NCBI GenBank assembly: GCA_014529385.2
Contig: CM043968.1
Coordinates: 25,349,513 to 25,413,512, forward strand
Origin: Adiantum capillus-veneris
Taxonomy: Eukaryota; Streptophyta; Polypodiopsida; Polypodiales; Pteridaceae
Reading direction: 5' to 3'
Length of the DNA: 64,000 bases
Part shown: piece after piece, positions 42,295 to 53,464 of the stretch
Position numbering within the stretch: position 1 is the first letter of the stretch
Layout of the letters: every line of letters begins with the position of its first letter
Position numbers and translations under genes: made by a program
The notes under the pieces: generated by a model
The model's database searches: none
Told to the model about the DNA's origin: nothing
Seen by the model: the letters and a program-made list of their open reading frames with translations, nothing else

Positions 42295-42570
42295 TTACAC
42301 CAACAGTCTCTTAAGCCATGGTCGACCTAAGAGCATCCCATATGCTCCTTGAACATCCAGTACCAAGAAGTTGGTCTTGAACTTTTCCTTGCCCACCCTG
42401 ATCTGCATGTTTTCAACTAGCCCAGTGGCCTGGACCACCATGTGGTCAGCCATCCTAATCTTGAATGGTGCTGGTTTTAAGTTCGTGATCCCCAGTTTTT
42501 TCCTTAGATGTTCTCCTAGAATATTAACACCAGCTCCCCCATCCAGTATGACCCTGACAATGGTTCCCAT
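42295..42570 (-). pseudogene. Gypsy E aspartic protease
   Basis: Frame with VRVILDGGAGVNILGEHLRK (catalytic D-G-G loop), IRMADHMVVQATGLVENMQI, FLVLDVQGAYGMLLGRPWLK (normally ILGRPWL). This is a near-complete retropepsin monomer of about 90 residues. The DGGAGVN loop is the form used by Athila/Tat elements. Confidence 0.8.
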
Positions 42571-43970
42571 TGCTTTCTTAGCTTATAGTCCACCTGGATT
42601 ACCAGAACCTCACTCATTTTAAATGACTACTAGGTCTACTGCTTTGGCTTCAGCCTTAGATTTTCTCTTCTATCTGATGAAATTTGCAGCCTCTAGTAGC
42701 ATGCGTATGATGGCATCTAGCTCTACTGTCAACTTTTGAATGCGTTCACAGACCTTCACATAGATTTCATCTTTCTCATTACCAAAGCTATAGTCTGAAC
42801 TAGAAGATTTCTCTTCATGACTATCTTCACAGTTCCATTCAACTAGTTTCTCTTGCCTGGTTGCTAGTTGAATCTAAGATGGATCCCTTGATTGGTCCTT
42901 CATCATACTAGTGACTCCAGCCTCGGTCAAGTCTGATTTGACTCGTCATACTTCATTTACTAGACCTTTTACTGCATAGCGATCATGGACTCATTTGGTC
43001 CAAATGCTATTTTCTTACTCTGGTATTGCCGCCCTTTTGAAGACTGGGGCAATAGCTTATGAGTTGTGTGAGCTTTAGACCACTCTGGCTGTTCTGGAAA
43101 TTTCTTAGCTAGAGTCTCAATGATTTTTGTTGCAAGCCCACACCGCTCCAACCATTAATCCACTACCTTTTTCTTGCCCTTCGCCTTTCAGACTACCCTT
43201 TGCTGCTCCCAATTCCTGGTTTTAATAGTCTGCTTCCCTCATTCTCATCCAAGATCTCCTCAATAATCACCCCCTTGCTTCTGGTCACTACCCTAATTGG
43301 AACTAGCTCTGGTGCCTTCTGGTTGGGTGCTTTTGGTTTTAGAGCTTTTAGGGGCTGGGCTGCAAAATGTCCATACTTCTCTCACGTATAGCAATTTAGG
43401 CTTTGCTTTGCAATATCTCCTCTACCTCTGTCCGTACCAATGCATCCTTGGTACATGCCCATGCTAGTACCAGTACCTCTAGTTCTTGTGCTGACTTAAT
43501 TATCTTTCGAACCACTGGTCCCATCTGCCTTGATTGCTTCAAGATTTGTTAGTTCAATCATTGATAGATCCATCCCCTTCTTAAAATGATGGATTTTGAT
43601 GTTGCAATTGTTCCATAGATGACCATAGGACTTACAGTAAGTACACTGTGAACACTCATCAAACCTCTTGACCTATACTTTGAGCACCAAATCTCCATCT
43701 TCTTTACTGATGGAATTTCAACAATTTGTTTTGACATTTCTTCCAGTTTTGTTTCCTAGTCCATGATCCTTTTCTCTTACCTTTGCCTTTGTTATCTGAC
43801 TCACTTTCAGATGAACTGGAATTGGTATTGGATTATGATTCTTCAGTGGACTATTCATTGTCACTGGAACGTTTCTTCTTATGCCCTTTGTCCTTCTCAG
43901 TCTTGTTGCTCTAGTTTCAATGCCTTCTGCACCATATCATTAAAGGTGTTGGGGCCTCCGATTCCCTGAG
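42571..43970 (-). pseudogene. Gypsy E Gag remnants with CCHC knuckle
   Basis: A zinc knuckle CTYCKSYGHLWNNC (C-x2-C-x4-H-x4-C) is readable on the minus strand near 43605-43650, and a broken second one near 43360-43400. The remainder has only short frames, for example KVVDXWLERCGLATKI around 43150. A degenerate nucleocapsid region. Confidence 0.55.
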
Positions 43971-44187
43971 CCTTTTTCTTCTGAAAGCTTGGAGCAAGTG
44001 GTAAGCTTTCTATTAAAGCTTGAGAAGGAGAGAGAGAGTATTCTTACTTCACACATACATTGTGTGAGTGTGTAAGTCAATAATTCCTTTGAAAAATCAG
44101 CCCCCCTCTCTCTCTTGGTCGACCCCTCTTGCTATTTGCTCATGCTCACATCCTATTGGACCTCCCCAGCCTCAGCCAATGGAAATT

Positions 44188-44795
44188 AAGCAGCATCAGT
44201 GATAGCCTTCTGACATGTGTCCCCCTTTCCCCTGTTGTGAGAGCTTTAGGTAATTAATAAATGCAACTAAACTCTCATTGGCCCCCTTTGCCTCCTGGCC
44301 AATAGGAATCAGACAAGCCATTGGGATGTTGAATGCTCATTGGACCCCTTGGGAGACTGTCCAATAGTCTTCTAGAGAGCTTAATTCTTATTCGTTCTTT
44401 TATTAAGTGTTTTTAGATTGATTAAAGTAGATGTACTCTAGAGCCTAATTCTCATTGGTCCACCTCCAAGGTCATCCAATAGGATTTGATTAAGCAGCAT
44501 CAGTGATAGCCTTCTGACATGTGTTCCCCTTTCCCCTGTTGTGAGAGCTTTAGGTAATTAATAAATGCAACTAAACTCTCATTGGGCCCCTTTGCCTCCT
44601 GGCCAATAGGAATCAGACAAGCCATTGGGATGTTGAATGCTCATTGGACCCCTTGGGAGACTGTCCAATAGTCTTCTAGAGCGCTTAATTCTTATTGGTT
44701 TTTTTATTAAGTGTTTTTAGATTGATTAAAGTAGATGTACTCTAGCCTAATTCTCATTGGTCCACCTCCAAGGTCATCCAATAGGATTTGAGTTC
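44188..44795. repeat. 304-bp tandem duplication rich in CCAAT/ATTGG boxes
   Basis: AAGCAGCATCAGTGATAGCC starts at 44188 and 44492. The units agree closely. Each holds around ten CCAAT or ATTGG pentamers, spaced roughly every 20-50 bases, on both strands. It probably belongs to an LTR or other promoter-bearing repeat. Confidence 0.8.
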
Positions 44796-45307
44796 ACCTT
44801 GTGGGCATCTGGGCTAGGGAGCTCACATGTGTCCCTCATTCCCTTTGTGTAAAGGGAGCTTGTGTGTGTGTGTGTGTGTGTGAGTTTCTCTCTCATCTCC
44901 TACAACTAGGGCTCGCCCCCTCCTATGTAGGGATGCATGAAGACTTTTGGGACACACACAAAGCATCCAATTTCCCTAATGTTTGACCTTTGGACACAAC
45001 CTTTGAATTTTGGAACCTTAACATTTTGGAAGTCTTAATGGGTTGAACCTTAGGGTCTTTTAAGCCCATTGTTGCACATTGCTCTTTTGCAGATGCCCCC
45101 CCCCCCCCATTGGATCCCTATTTTCCCTCCTTTGGATCCTTACTGGGGTCGGTCTGCCAGCTTAACCAATATTCTAGCCTTTTCTCCCCTAGCACTTCCC
45201 CATATTAAATGATCAGTTTAACATGAGAAAATCATTTAGGAGAATTAGATATTAGTTTTTATGACATTACCTCTCTCTAGGATTTGAGTTCACCTTGTGG
45301 GCATCTG
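44788..45307. repeat. 28-bp direct repeats flanking the left copy
   Basis: GGATTTGAGTTCACCTTGTG plus GGCATCTG occurs at about 44788 and 45280, on either side of the 44.8-45.3 kb block, and nowhere near the right copy. This suggests a duplication or recombination event at this site. Confidence 0.65.
44844..45277. repeat. Dispersed direct repeat, left copy (LTR/PPT boundary type)
   Basis: Matches 49455-49824 from TTGTGTAAAGGGAGCTTGTG to CATTACCTCTCTC. Relative to the right copy it has a longer GT run, a longer C run (about 45096-45108), and an extra 60-odd bases (about 45208-45268). Read on the minus strand, both copies pass from a purine-rich tract into TGTGCAACAATGGGC, the layout of a polypurine tract and LTR start. 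Confidence 0.75.
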
Positions 45308-45309
45308 TG

Positions 45310-46130
45310 TAAGGTTTCCAGTTTTTGAAACCTTAGAAATTGTACAAAGCCTGTTAAATTTAACTTGGTTATTGAGAAAACATTGTAGAATGATCCAACT
45401 ATGGTTGATATTGGTATTTTTGGAACCGTAACCAGAGCTTTACTATGGTTAAAATTTTTCAGAATCAGAATGTGATAAAATCTGGAAAAGTTACGGGCTC
45501 TGAAAGGTTACACTCGGAATTTAATTAGTTAAGTAAAATTGGATGGTTTCAGTAATTATTATTGCTAAAGACTTTTTTATCCTAAGGTTCTAGAAATTGC
45601 AGTTATTTCCAATTTTCATCATTAAAAATAAGAGAAATTAGCAGCAATCGATTCTGGAAGCTGGGGGGGCTGTGTGGAACCTGCCCGGGACAAACTTAGC
45701 AGCAGGTGGTGCTAGTTGAAAGCTGGGGCCTTGCTTGAGGTGCCAGAACCTGCCAGAAACAGCCAAGGGACCCTGGAAAGCTATAAAAAGACCCCCTTCC
45801 TTCACAAAAAATTAGACTCGGAGCTTTGGTACATTCTCTCTCATCTAGAGGGACCTCTACGCAGAAATCACTAGAGAGCAAAGCTCTAGTTGGTTAATCA
45901 ACGGTAATTAGCACTAACCTTTTTAATTAGTAAAACTATGTTAACCTATTTACATTTTTATTAATTAATTAGAGATTAAACGTATGTATACCCTAAAATT
46001 CTCTCCTCATTTAAAATTCTCTGTTGATTATTGAGATTAAGATTAGGGACACTAAGCTAATTAATTATTATATTATATTAGGGTTGAAATTACTCATTTT
46101 AACCATAATTAATGATAATTATACTAACTA
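45310..46130 (+). promoter_or_regulatory. AT-rich region with a TATA-like box
   Basis: CTATAAAAAG at 45781-45790 lies about 100 bases before a CT-rich initiator-like stretch (45830-45850). No gene follows; the satellite array does. Any promoter role is a guess; it may be an LTR promoter. No other feature from 45310 to 46130. Confidence 0.25.
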
Positions 46131-47790
46131 AATTTAAATTAAAATGAGATAATTATCAGAGCTGTGTTAGACTATCATTATGCTAGAAAAATTATCTTTT
46201 AATTTTTTGAGTAATTTTTATAATTATTTAAGCAGAATTACACTAATTATTTTAAGAGAAAAGTAAAGGGAAAAATGATCAAACTAATCCAAAATGCTTT
46301 GAGATAATTACCAGAGGTAAATCACGTCTTATGAAACTCGTGATAATTATCTTAATCTCAGATATTTAGTTTAACTAATTATCTCAATAAAATTACACTG
46401 TTTTAAAAGAAAAATAAAAGGGGGAAAATAACAAACTAATCCAAAATGCTTTGGGATAATTATCAGAGGAAAAATCAATCTTATGAAACTCGTTATATGT
46501 ATCTTAACCTAGATAATTAGTTTAACTAATTATCTCAATAGAATTACATTGTTTTTAGGGGGAAATAAAAGGGGGAAAATAGCAAACTAATCCAAATGCT
46601 TTGAGATAATTCTCAAAGGTAAATTACATTTTATGAAACCCAAAATAATTATCTTAATTTCAGATAATTAGTTTAACTAATTGTCTCAGCAGAATTACAC
46701 AGTTTTAAAGGAAAATAAAAGGAGAAAAATAGCAAACTAATCCAAAATGCTTTGAGATAATTATCAGAGGAAAAATACATCTTATGAAACTCATGATAGT
46801 TATCTTAACCTCAAATAATTAGGTTAACTAATTATCACAATAAAATTACACTATTTTTAGGAGAAAATAAAAGGGGGAAAGTAACAAACTAATCCAAAAT
46901 GATTTGAGATAATTATCAGAGAAAAAAAATTCTTATTAAACCCGTGATAATTATCTTAACCTCAAATAATTAGTTTAACGAATTATCTTAGCAGAATTAC
47001 ACTGTTTTTAAAGAAAAATAAAAGGTAAAAAATAGCAACTAATCCAACATGCTTTGAGATCATTATCAAAGGTAAAATGCATCTTAATAAACCCGTGATA
47101 ATTATCTTAACCTCAGATAATTATTTTAACTAAATATCTCATCAAAGAAAAACTATTTTTAAGAGAAAATACAAGGGAGAAAATAACAAAGTAATCCAAA
47201 AAGATTTGAGGTAATTATCATAGAAAAAATACATCTTATAAAACCTTTTATAATTATCCTAACTTCAAATAATTAGTTTAACCAATTATCTTAACCGAAA
47301 AACACTGTTTTCAAGGGAAGTAAAAAGGAAAAAATAGTAAACTAATCCAAAATGCTTTGAGATAATTATCAGAGGTAAAAATAATCTTCAAAAACTCGTG
47401 ATAATTATCTTAACCTCAGATAATTAGGTTAACTAATCATCTAAGTAGAAAAACACTGTTTTCATGAGAAAATAAAAAGAAAAAATAGCAAACTAATTCA
47501 AAAAGCTTTAAGATAATTATTAGAGATAAAACACATCTTAAAGCACACGTGATAAATATTTTAACCTCAAATAATTAGTCTAACTAATCATCTCAATAGA
47601 AACACTATTTTTAAGAGAAAATAAAAGGAAAAAAATGGCAAATTAATCCAAAAACCTTTGAGATATAATCAAGGGTAAAATACATCTTAAGGAACCCGTG
47701 ATAAATATCTTAACCTCAGATAATTAGTTTAGATACTTATTTTCATTAAAAGTAACCGGTTTTGTGTATAAACAGGTGAAAGGAAATTAG
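46130..47790. repeat. AT-rich satellite-like tandem array, about 151-bp unit, about 11 copies
   Basis: The anchor CAAACTAATCCAAAATGCTTTG recurs at about 46281, 46433, 46584, 46734, 46886, 47036, 47187, 47338, 47489 and 47639, giving steps of 150-152 bp. Each unit carries GATAATTATC palindromes and a longer dyad with half-site GATAATTAGTT (best example 46512-46534, perfect around one central base). Units differ by scattered substitutions and small indels, so the array is not recently homogenised. No coding potential. Confidence 0.9.
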
Positions 47791-48294
47791 TAAATGAATT
47801 TATATAATGACCCAATAATTAACAGAGGTCAGAAATCACTCTTGAAGGTTGGGAAAATTACCTTAGTCTAAATAATTAGTATAAAAAATTACTATCGGCT
47901 AATTTTACCTAAATTAGATCATAAATATAGAAGGGAAAAGTTATAAATCAATTTTATGAGTTAACCAAAAAATTCTAAAAGATAGAACATATTAAATTCC
48001 ATCTAGCGTAAGTAATCCACTAGCAGATAGGTAACTCATAATTTACTAAGGCCAAAAATAGGATATTCTTGGAATATAGACTAAGGAGAAATCCAGTAAA
48101 ATAGCTCCCATAATTATATGATAATTATGGGAGAATACTAATAGTATAAGGAAGTTACAGGAGAAATATCTCATCTAATAACTAACAAGGATACCTGTTT
48201 ATTCCAAAAATCCTTATTTTTGGGTAAAAAGAAAGAAAAGAGATTATTCATTTAATTCTCTAATCGATTAAGTCCTTTTATAAAGGCTGCCAAT

Positions 48295-48470
48295 ATGGCT
48301 CCAAAGAGAACCAGAGGAAATCCTCTTACCGATGAAGAGGATACTATCAACAAAAGAAATAAAGCCACTCATGACCATGATGCTGGGCCTAGTCATAGGC
48401 CTACGGAGGAGAGTTTGCAGACACCAGTGTAGCAGCACATGGCCGACCAATTCACAGGTGGATTTCCATT
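48295..48470 (+). CDS. Short frame starting like a gypsy Gag, probably broken
   Basis: ATG at 48295 gives MAPKRTRGNPLTDEEDTINK, then a polar stretch and a TAG stop after SLQTPV. The frame continues MADQFTG and meets a GT donor-like GGTGGATTT. A basic MAPK/RTR start is common in plant gypsy Gag proteins. CCTTTTATAAAGG precedes it by about 20 bases. Too little is left to be sure. Confidence 0.3.
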
Positions 48471-49454
48471 TTGTTCACTTAAGTTTTAATTAGATTAAAG
48501 TTCATCTCTAAATTAACATTGCATACGTAAGGGTTATGAATGATTAACTGGCCGTAAATGGAAGGTAACTTCCAAGAAACAAACGAGCAATGATTGTAAA
48601 TAGGAAAGAAATGATTGGGTTACGATTGATTGACTTAGGAAAGAAATGTTTGATCATCCTTAAGACAACTTGTCTCAAGACACCTCTGATTCCTTGGAAT
48701 ATTTTACTCCAAGTAATAAGTAATGATGGAAATTCCGCCATGGATGAGTCGGTTTCCTCAGTGTGTGTGGAGTCTTTACCCCGTGCTTGTTTGTGCTTGT
48801 TTGGATATTACTTAGGATATCGAGTTTATCCTAGAGGAACCGCCCAGTTATGGGCAACCGGTTGGCGTATGGGCGGCCAGACTATGGGTGATGTCTTTTT
48901 CCACCCCGGTTTTTTATAAATAAGGAATGGATGTCGTTTTTTCACCCCTGTATAGGTGGTCTTGAGACAAGCCAATACTGGTCAGAGATACTCCAAAATG
49001 ACAGTACCTTGTCTTAAGTCTAAAGATGTTTGTTTACTAAAAGAATGTTTTCAAAACTGTTTTCAAGGGCTATCTTAATGAAATTCAGTTATGAAAGTTA
49101 AAAGAAATCATTGTTTTAATTGTGACAAGAATGTGATAGTAATGAAATAACAAAGCAACATGTGTGAGTGCGGAGTGGTAAGTGGGGATTGACTAAGGTT
49201 GTCAATCATGGACGGGTGGACCTGATAACTCAGGTAACTATCCATTCCTGCATACTAAAAACGTCTAGAAACTTCTTCACTTGGAAGAGGAATCCACTAG
49301 CGGGCGGCTGTGCCCTCACATATGTTGGGGGGGGGGGAAATGTTGGCTAAGGAAACCTTAATCCGAATGATGGAAGTTATAGGGCCGAAATATTTTTTTT
49401 ATTGAACAAGTTGTCTCATTTCCACTACGAGACATGACTAGGTCTCCTTCTAGG
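48471..49454. other. No recognisable gene
   Basis: Contains a 10-base G run (about 49326) and an inverted pair TTGTCTCAAGACA/TCTTGAGACAA (48671 and 48961). Otherwise nothing supportable. Confidence 0.4.
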
Positions 49455-49824
49455 TTTTGTGTAAAGGGAGCTTGTGTGTGTGTGAGAGAGTTTCTCTCTC
49501 ATCTCCTACAACTAGGGCTCGCCCCCTCCTATGTATGCATGAAGACTTTTGGGACACACACAAAGCATCCAATTTCCCTAATGTTTGACCTTTGGACACA
49601 ACCTTTGAATTTTGGAACCTTAGCATTTTGGAAGTCTTAATGGGCTGAACCTTAGGGTCTTTTAAGCCCATTGTTGCACATTGCTCTTTCGTAGATGGCC
49701 CCCCCTTTGGATCCCTATTTTCCCTCCTTTGGATCCTTACTGTGGCCAGTCTGACAGCTTAACCAATATTCTAGCCTTTTCTCCCCTGGCACTTCCCCAT
49801 ATTAAATGACATTACCTCTCTCTT
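49455..49824. repeat. Dispersed direct repeat, right copy; likely 3' LTR/PPT boundary of chromovirus Y
   Basis: Partner of 44844-45277. On the minus strand it follows the chromovirus pol (50146 onward). A purine tract (AAAGGGGGGGCC near 49698-49710) precedes TGTGCAACAATGGGC at 49681, a plausible LTR start. The LTR would then extend leftward; its far end is not seen. Confidence 0.55.
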
Positions 49825-50145
49825 GAAATCATAGTTGTCCTCAACTATTGGGTAGAGAAGATAAAGCATATTCATTAGTCCTTTTTTTAGTGGGTAGAGG
49901 ATCCCTATGTTACCCTACGACATTGTTCCAGAATGGATGACTAGTCCATTTGGTGCTTGAGAGCCTAAGCTGCCACAAGCATGTCTGCACATTAGTCCTA
50001 TCAATCTTCCATAGTAGAGTGACAAGCTCTACTTGGTGTTTGGCAGGCGTCGTCTCCACAAACTTGATCTAAGAATGCATACTACTTCATTTTTGTGCAC
50101 AATAAGAAAAAAGAGAGTCTTATAAGATAAAAACTTTGTTCATTT

Positions 50146-50550
50146 TTAACATTTGTACATTTGCTTACTATTGTAAGCATTGACAAGGTTTAGATTATCC
50201 TTTAATTGTATGCCTTGCATCCATCTAGCATCTTCAAAAGGATAATTCTTAAACTTAATAAGATATTGTCGGATAGTCTTACCGCCTCTTAGTACCTTGT
50301 CTTCATGTCGGAGAATGGACTCGGGCTGTAGCACCTCTTCATGGTCCTCGATCTCCGGTGGGTCTTCAATAGTGGATTCTTGAGGTGGCTCTCCTTTGTA
50401 AGGCTTTAATAGGCTCACATGGAAAGCATTGTGTATGAGCCAATGGTTGGGCAACTTGAGTTGATAGGCCATCTCATTGATTGGCCTAACAATCTGGAAG
50501 GGACCATAGTACCTTTTTGCTAACTTAGCATAGTACTTTTGTTGTCCCAT
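50146..50550 (-). pseudogene. Chromovirus Y integrase C-terminus with chromodomain
   Basis: A 134-codon frame. Residues 13-50 are the G-P-F/Y-x-I module (YYGPFQIVRPINEMAYQLKL; HNAFHVSLLKPY). Residues 72-120 are a chromodomain (PESILRHEDKV, IRQYLIKFKNYPFEDARW). The second and third aromatic cage positions (Y and W) are kept, while the first is not aromatic, as in group II chromodomains. Such domains guide integration toward marked heterochromatin. The frame is joined to the integrase core only after frame changes near 50560-50830. Confidence 0.8.
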
Positions 50551-50833
50551 TGGATCCTTGCCTGTCGTGTGCCTTAATCGAGCCTTGGGAAATTTGAGTA
50601 AGACCCAATCATTTTCTTTAAAGGCTTGGGCTCTTCTGTGCTTGCCAGCAGCAGCCTTTTGCCTTTACTGTGAGATAGAGATAGCATCCTTAATCTTTTG
50701 GAAAGATTCTTGTAGGTCTCGCCTATACTCATCTACAACGAAGATCTTCCCGAGTACCTTAAGTAGCAGGGGACTTTTTGATCTTCCCTCAATTACCTCA
50801 AAAGGTGCTTTTCCCATGGAAGTATGTACAGTG

Positions 50834-51640
50834 TTATTGTAGGCATACTCCACTAATGTACTTCTCCCATTGGGATCTTTGATCTACTTCCGTTACATAG
50901 GCTTTTAGTAGATCGAGAATTGTTAGGTTAGCTATTTCACTTTGGCCATCCATTTGCGGGTGGTAGGCCGAAGATAAATTTAGCCTTGTTCCTAAATTAT
51001 CAAAGAGACCCTTCCAAAAATTATTGGTCATTCTAGGATCTCTATCCGACACTATAGACATTGGCAAGCCATGGTATTTGAAGATTTGTGAAATGAAGAG
51101 CGTTGCCATTTGATGGGCTTTGATAGTCTTTTTGACAGGTATAAAATGAGCTTGTTTACTAAACCTGTCCACTATCATCCATATTCCCGTATTCCTATGG
51201 ATAGACTTAGGCAATCCAAAGATAAAATCCATGGATATGCTCTCCCATGGTGAATTAGGGATTGGCAAAGGTTGAAGCAAACCAGGTTGCTTCCCTCTGT
51301 CAAAATTCATCTTTTGGCATACCACACATTTAGAAACATAATCTTGTATGTTTGCTTTCATGGTAGGCCAATAGAAATATGTTTCAATCCGCTTCAAGGT
51401 AGATTGAATCCCTCTATGCCCCGCATAAGGAGGAGCATGAGATTCATACATTACTTTCTCACGGAGTGATTTAGTAACGCATAGTCTATTGCCATAGAGA
51501 TAACCATATTGTAGAGTAAATGGTTCCTCTTTCTTCCCTAGTGCAAGGGTTGAAATCACATCTCTAAAATCAGGATCAATAACATACTCATCTATCATAG
51601 AAGATAGATCCTTGTGAGTTGCTATGGAAATTGCATTCAC
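50834..51640 (-). CDS. Chromovirus Y integrase core
   Basis: A 268-codon open frame with the full catalytic set: zinc finger His68, His75, Cys105, Cys108 (HAPPYAGH; CVVCQ), then catalytic Asp138 (SMDFIFGLPK), Asp199 (IVSDRDPRM) and Glu235 (DGQSEIAN). It lacks only the C-terminal part, which continues in another frame at 50665-50853. This is the best-preserved enzyme domain in the window. Confidence 0.85.
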   Translation of the reverse strand: MNAISIATHKDLSSMIDEYVIDPDFRDVISTLALGKKEEPFTLQYGYLYGNRLCVTKSLREKVMYESHAPPYAGHRGIQSTLKRIETYFYWPTMKANIQDYVSKCVVCQKMNFDRGKQPGLLQPLPIPNSPWESISMDFIFGLPKSIHRNTGIWMIVDRFSKQAHFIPVKKTIKAHQMATLFISQIFKYHGLPMSIVSDRDPRMTNNFWKGLFDNLGTRLNLSSAYHPQMDGQSEIANLTILDLLKAYVTEVDQRSQWEKYISGVCLQ

Positions 51641-52022
51641 TCTCGGCCGTCTTGAGATGCATCGGCTACTTGATTATGCTTGCTAGCAATGTGAGCAATA
51701 TGAAAATGAAATTGCGAAAGAAAATTTGCCCACCTCATTTGTTTGTCGGAGAGCTTGGTCTGCGGCATGAAGTACTTAAGACTTTGGTGATCGTTCGTAG
51801 AATGAAAGGAGTCCCCAATAAATAGTGCTTCCATGAGTCTAAGGCATGTAGAACTGCGAGGAACTCCTTTTCATATATGCCTAAAGCTTGCTCAACAGGG
51901 TTGAGCCTTCGACTTTCATAGCCTATGGCATGCCCTTCTTGGAGCAAAACAGCTCCAAGGCAATCACCACAAGCATCACATTGGACCTCAACTGGCTTTG
52001 AGAGATCCGGTAATGTAAGCAC
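51641..52022 (-). pseudogene. Chromovirus Y RNase H
   Basis: Two frames: 51735-52022 (LTLPDLSKPVEVQCDACGDC; AIGYESRRLNPVEQALGIYE; WKHYLLG) and 51637-51834 (STNDHQSLKYFMPQTKLSDK; FHIAHIASKHNQVADA). The catalytic acids D (CDACG), E (YEKE) and D (TNDHQSL, normally TDHQSL) are recognisable across the shift at about 51780. Confidence 0.75.
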
Positions 52023-52507
52023 AGGTTGAGAGATAAGCTTTTCTTAAGCTTTTCGAAAGCATTGTTCTCTATGAAGCGTCTATAGTATGCACACATACCT
52101 ATAAAGATTCTTAGTTCATGAAGATTCCTTGGTTTAGGCCATCCTTTTATTACCTCTAACTTTGATGGATCCATTCGAATGCCATCTTCAGAGATAATGT
52201 GACCTAAATATTGAATCTCTTGCAAGAAAAATTCACTTTTCTTTTGATTAACATAAAGTTTGTTCTCTCTTAAAACTTGAAATATTACCTGGAGGTGTTG
52301 CTTGTGTTTGTCTAATAAATTAGAGTAGATGATGATATCATCAAAGAACACTCCAGTAAAGGTTCAGTCAGGCCTGAATAGCTTCTCCATCAAGAGATTG
52401 AATGTGGTTGGTGCATTGGTCAAGCCAAAAGGCATGACAATGTATTCGTAAAGACCAAACGTAGTGTGAAATGCGGTCTTTACAATGTCTTGATCAACTA
52501 TCCTTAT
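51923..52507 (-). pseudogene. Chromovirus Y reverse transcriptase, palm and thumb
   Basis: From FFDDIIIYSNLLDKHKQHLQ (catalytic Asp pair near 52336-52350) through KSEFFLQEIQYLGHIISEDG to WPKPRNLHELRIFIGMCAYY. Upstream (52352-52507) the VMPFGL-NAPTTF region is present in another frame. The fingers region is missing because of the deletion between protease and RT. Confidence 0.75.
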
Positions 52508-53464
52508 TTAATGATAGCCACTTTTTAGGTCAATCCTACTGAAGTAGGTTGATCCTTGTAGCTTATCAAATAGGTCTTCTACTCGTGGAACGTTAGGTTC
52601 ATTTTGAGAATCTTTAACAAAAATCATGTACATGGAAATAGAGCTCTTTATTGACTTGTTAAAAGCTTGTGTATGTACAATGGGTATGGTGTTACCCCTT
52701 TCCTTAGCATCTATGTACATATCTTTTTCCCTGAACTTAAAGGAGATTCTCCTTTCAGGGAATTTAACATTGGCAGCCATGCGATCAAACCATGGTGCCC
52801 CTAGGATTACATCCTCATGCTTGAGAGGAGAGATAAAGAAGTCCTCTTTGTCCACATAGCTTCGGACATGGAGCCTCAATTTCCCGATTAAGGGAGTGAA
52901 TGAAGCTTCTTGCCCCTTGGAAGCATCGTCTGTGGGTAGGACATCTCCCATCTCGTAGGCTTGTATGCCTAGCTTGGTGGCCAACTCTATGGATATAAAA
53001 TTGTGAGTAGAACCAGGGTCAAAGAGAATAAAAGCATTATGTTCTCTTACCTTTCCCCAAGCATGGCATAGAGGAGATCCTTTGTGGTGAATTTCCTCCT
53101 CTTGGATCTCAACCAAGGTAGCTCTAGGATGTTCATGGTGGATGTTCTTTTGGGGACAAGCGCGGTACGCATGCCCTTGATCGCCGCACTTGAAACAACG
53201 GTTATCCTTGCGATAACGCTCAAGCTCTTCAGGAGAGAGTTTATTTTTGACTTTGTAAACTCCCTTCTCTTTAGCTTTGTTGGAGTTGCCCTTAGGCGAC
53301 TTTTGGACATTGTCCTTCCCCTTAGGCTCATTGGCACCCTTGTTTTTCGTGGGCTTTGAATTTCTTTTAGCCCCCATTTGGAAATTCATTTGAGAAGCCA
53401 CCATAGTATGGTGTATAACCGCCGATATGGTGCGTGGCCTTTGGGACTTGACATACTCCGCCAT
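52508..53464 (-). pseudogene. Chromovirus Y nucleocapsid-protease joined to RT by deletion
   Basis: A 318-codon frame. Residues 90-103 are a zinc knuckle (CFKCGDQGHAYRAC). Residues 146-160 hold the protease loop FILFDPGSTHNFIS, with DPG in place of DSG/DTG, and the protease end is near residue 215-225 (VILGAPWFD). After residue about 285 it jumps to EDLFDKLQGSTYFSRIDLKS, an RT palm block. The linker and the first 50-odd RT residues are lost, in frame, so the fused frame stays open. Confidence 0.8.

Larger units (their letters stand above)
39284..43970 (-). mobile_element. Ty3/gypsy element (E) with gag knuckle, protease, RT, RNase H and integrase
   Basis: Minus-strand order gag (about 43970-43150), protease (42570-42295), RT (41454-40975), RNase H (40685-40395), integrase (40405-39284): the Ty3/gypsy order. 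The D-G-G-A-G-V protease loop and the absence of a chromodomain after integrase point to the Tat/Athila side rather than a chromovirus. Frameshifts and stops separate all domains. No LTR pair was identified. Confidence 0.75.

Noticed and set aside
46130-47790. CRISPR-like array
   Set aside because: Units are tandem repeats of about 151 bp without distinct spacers, in plant nuclear DNA.
48590-48919. 109-codon plus-strand frame
   Set aside because: Ordinary composition, no motif, overlapped by an equally long antisense frame; not supportable as a gene.
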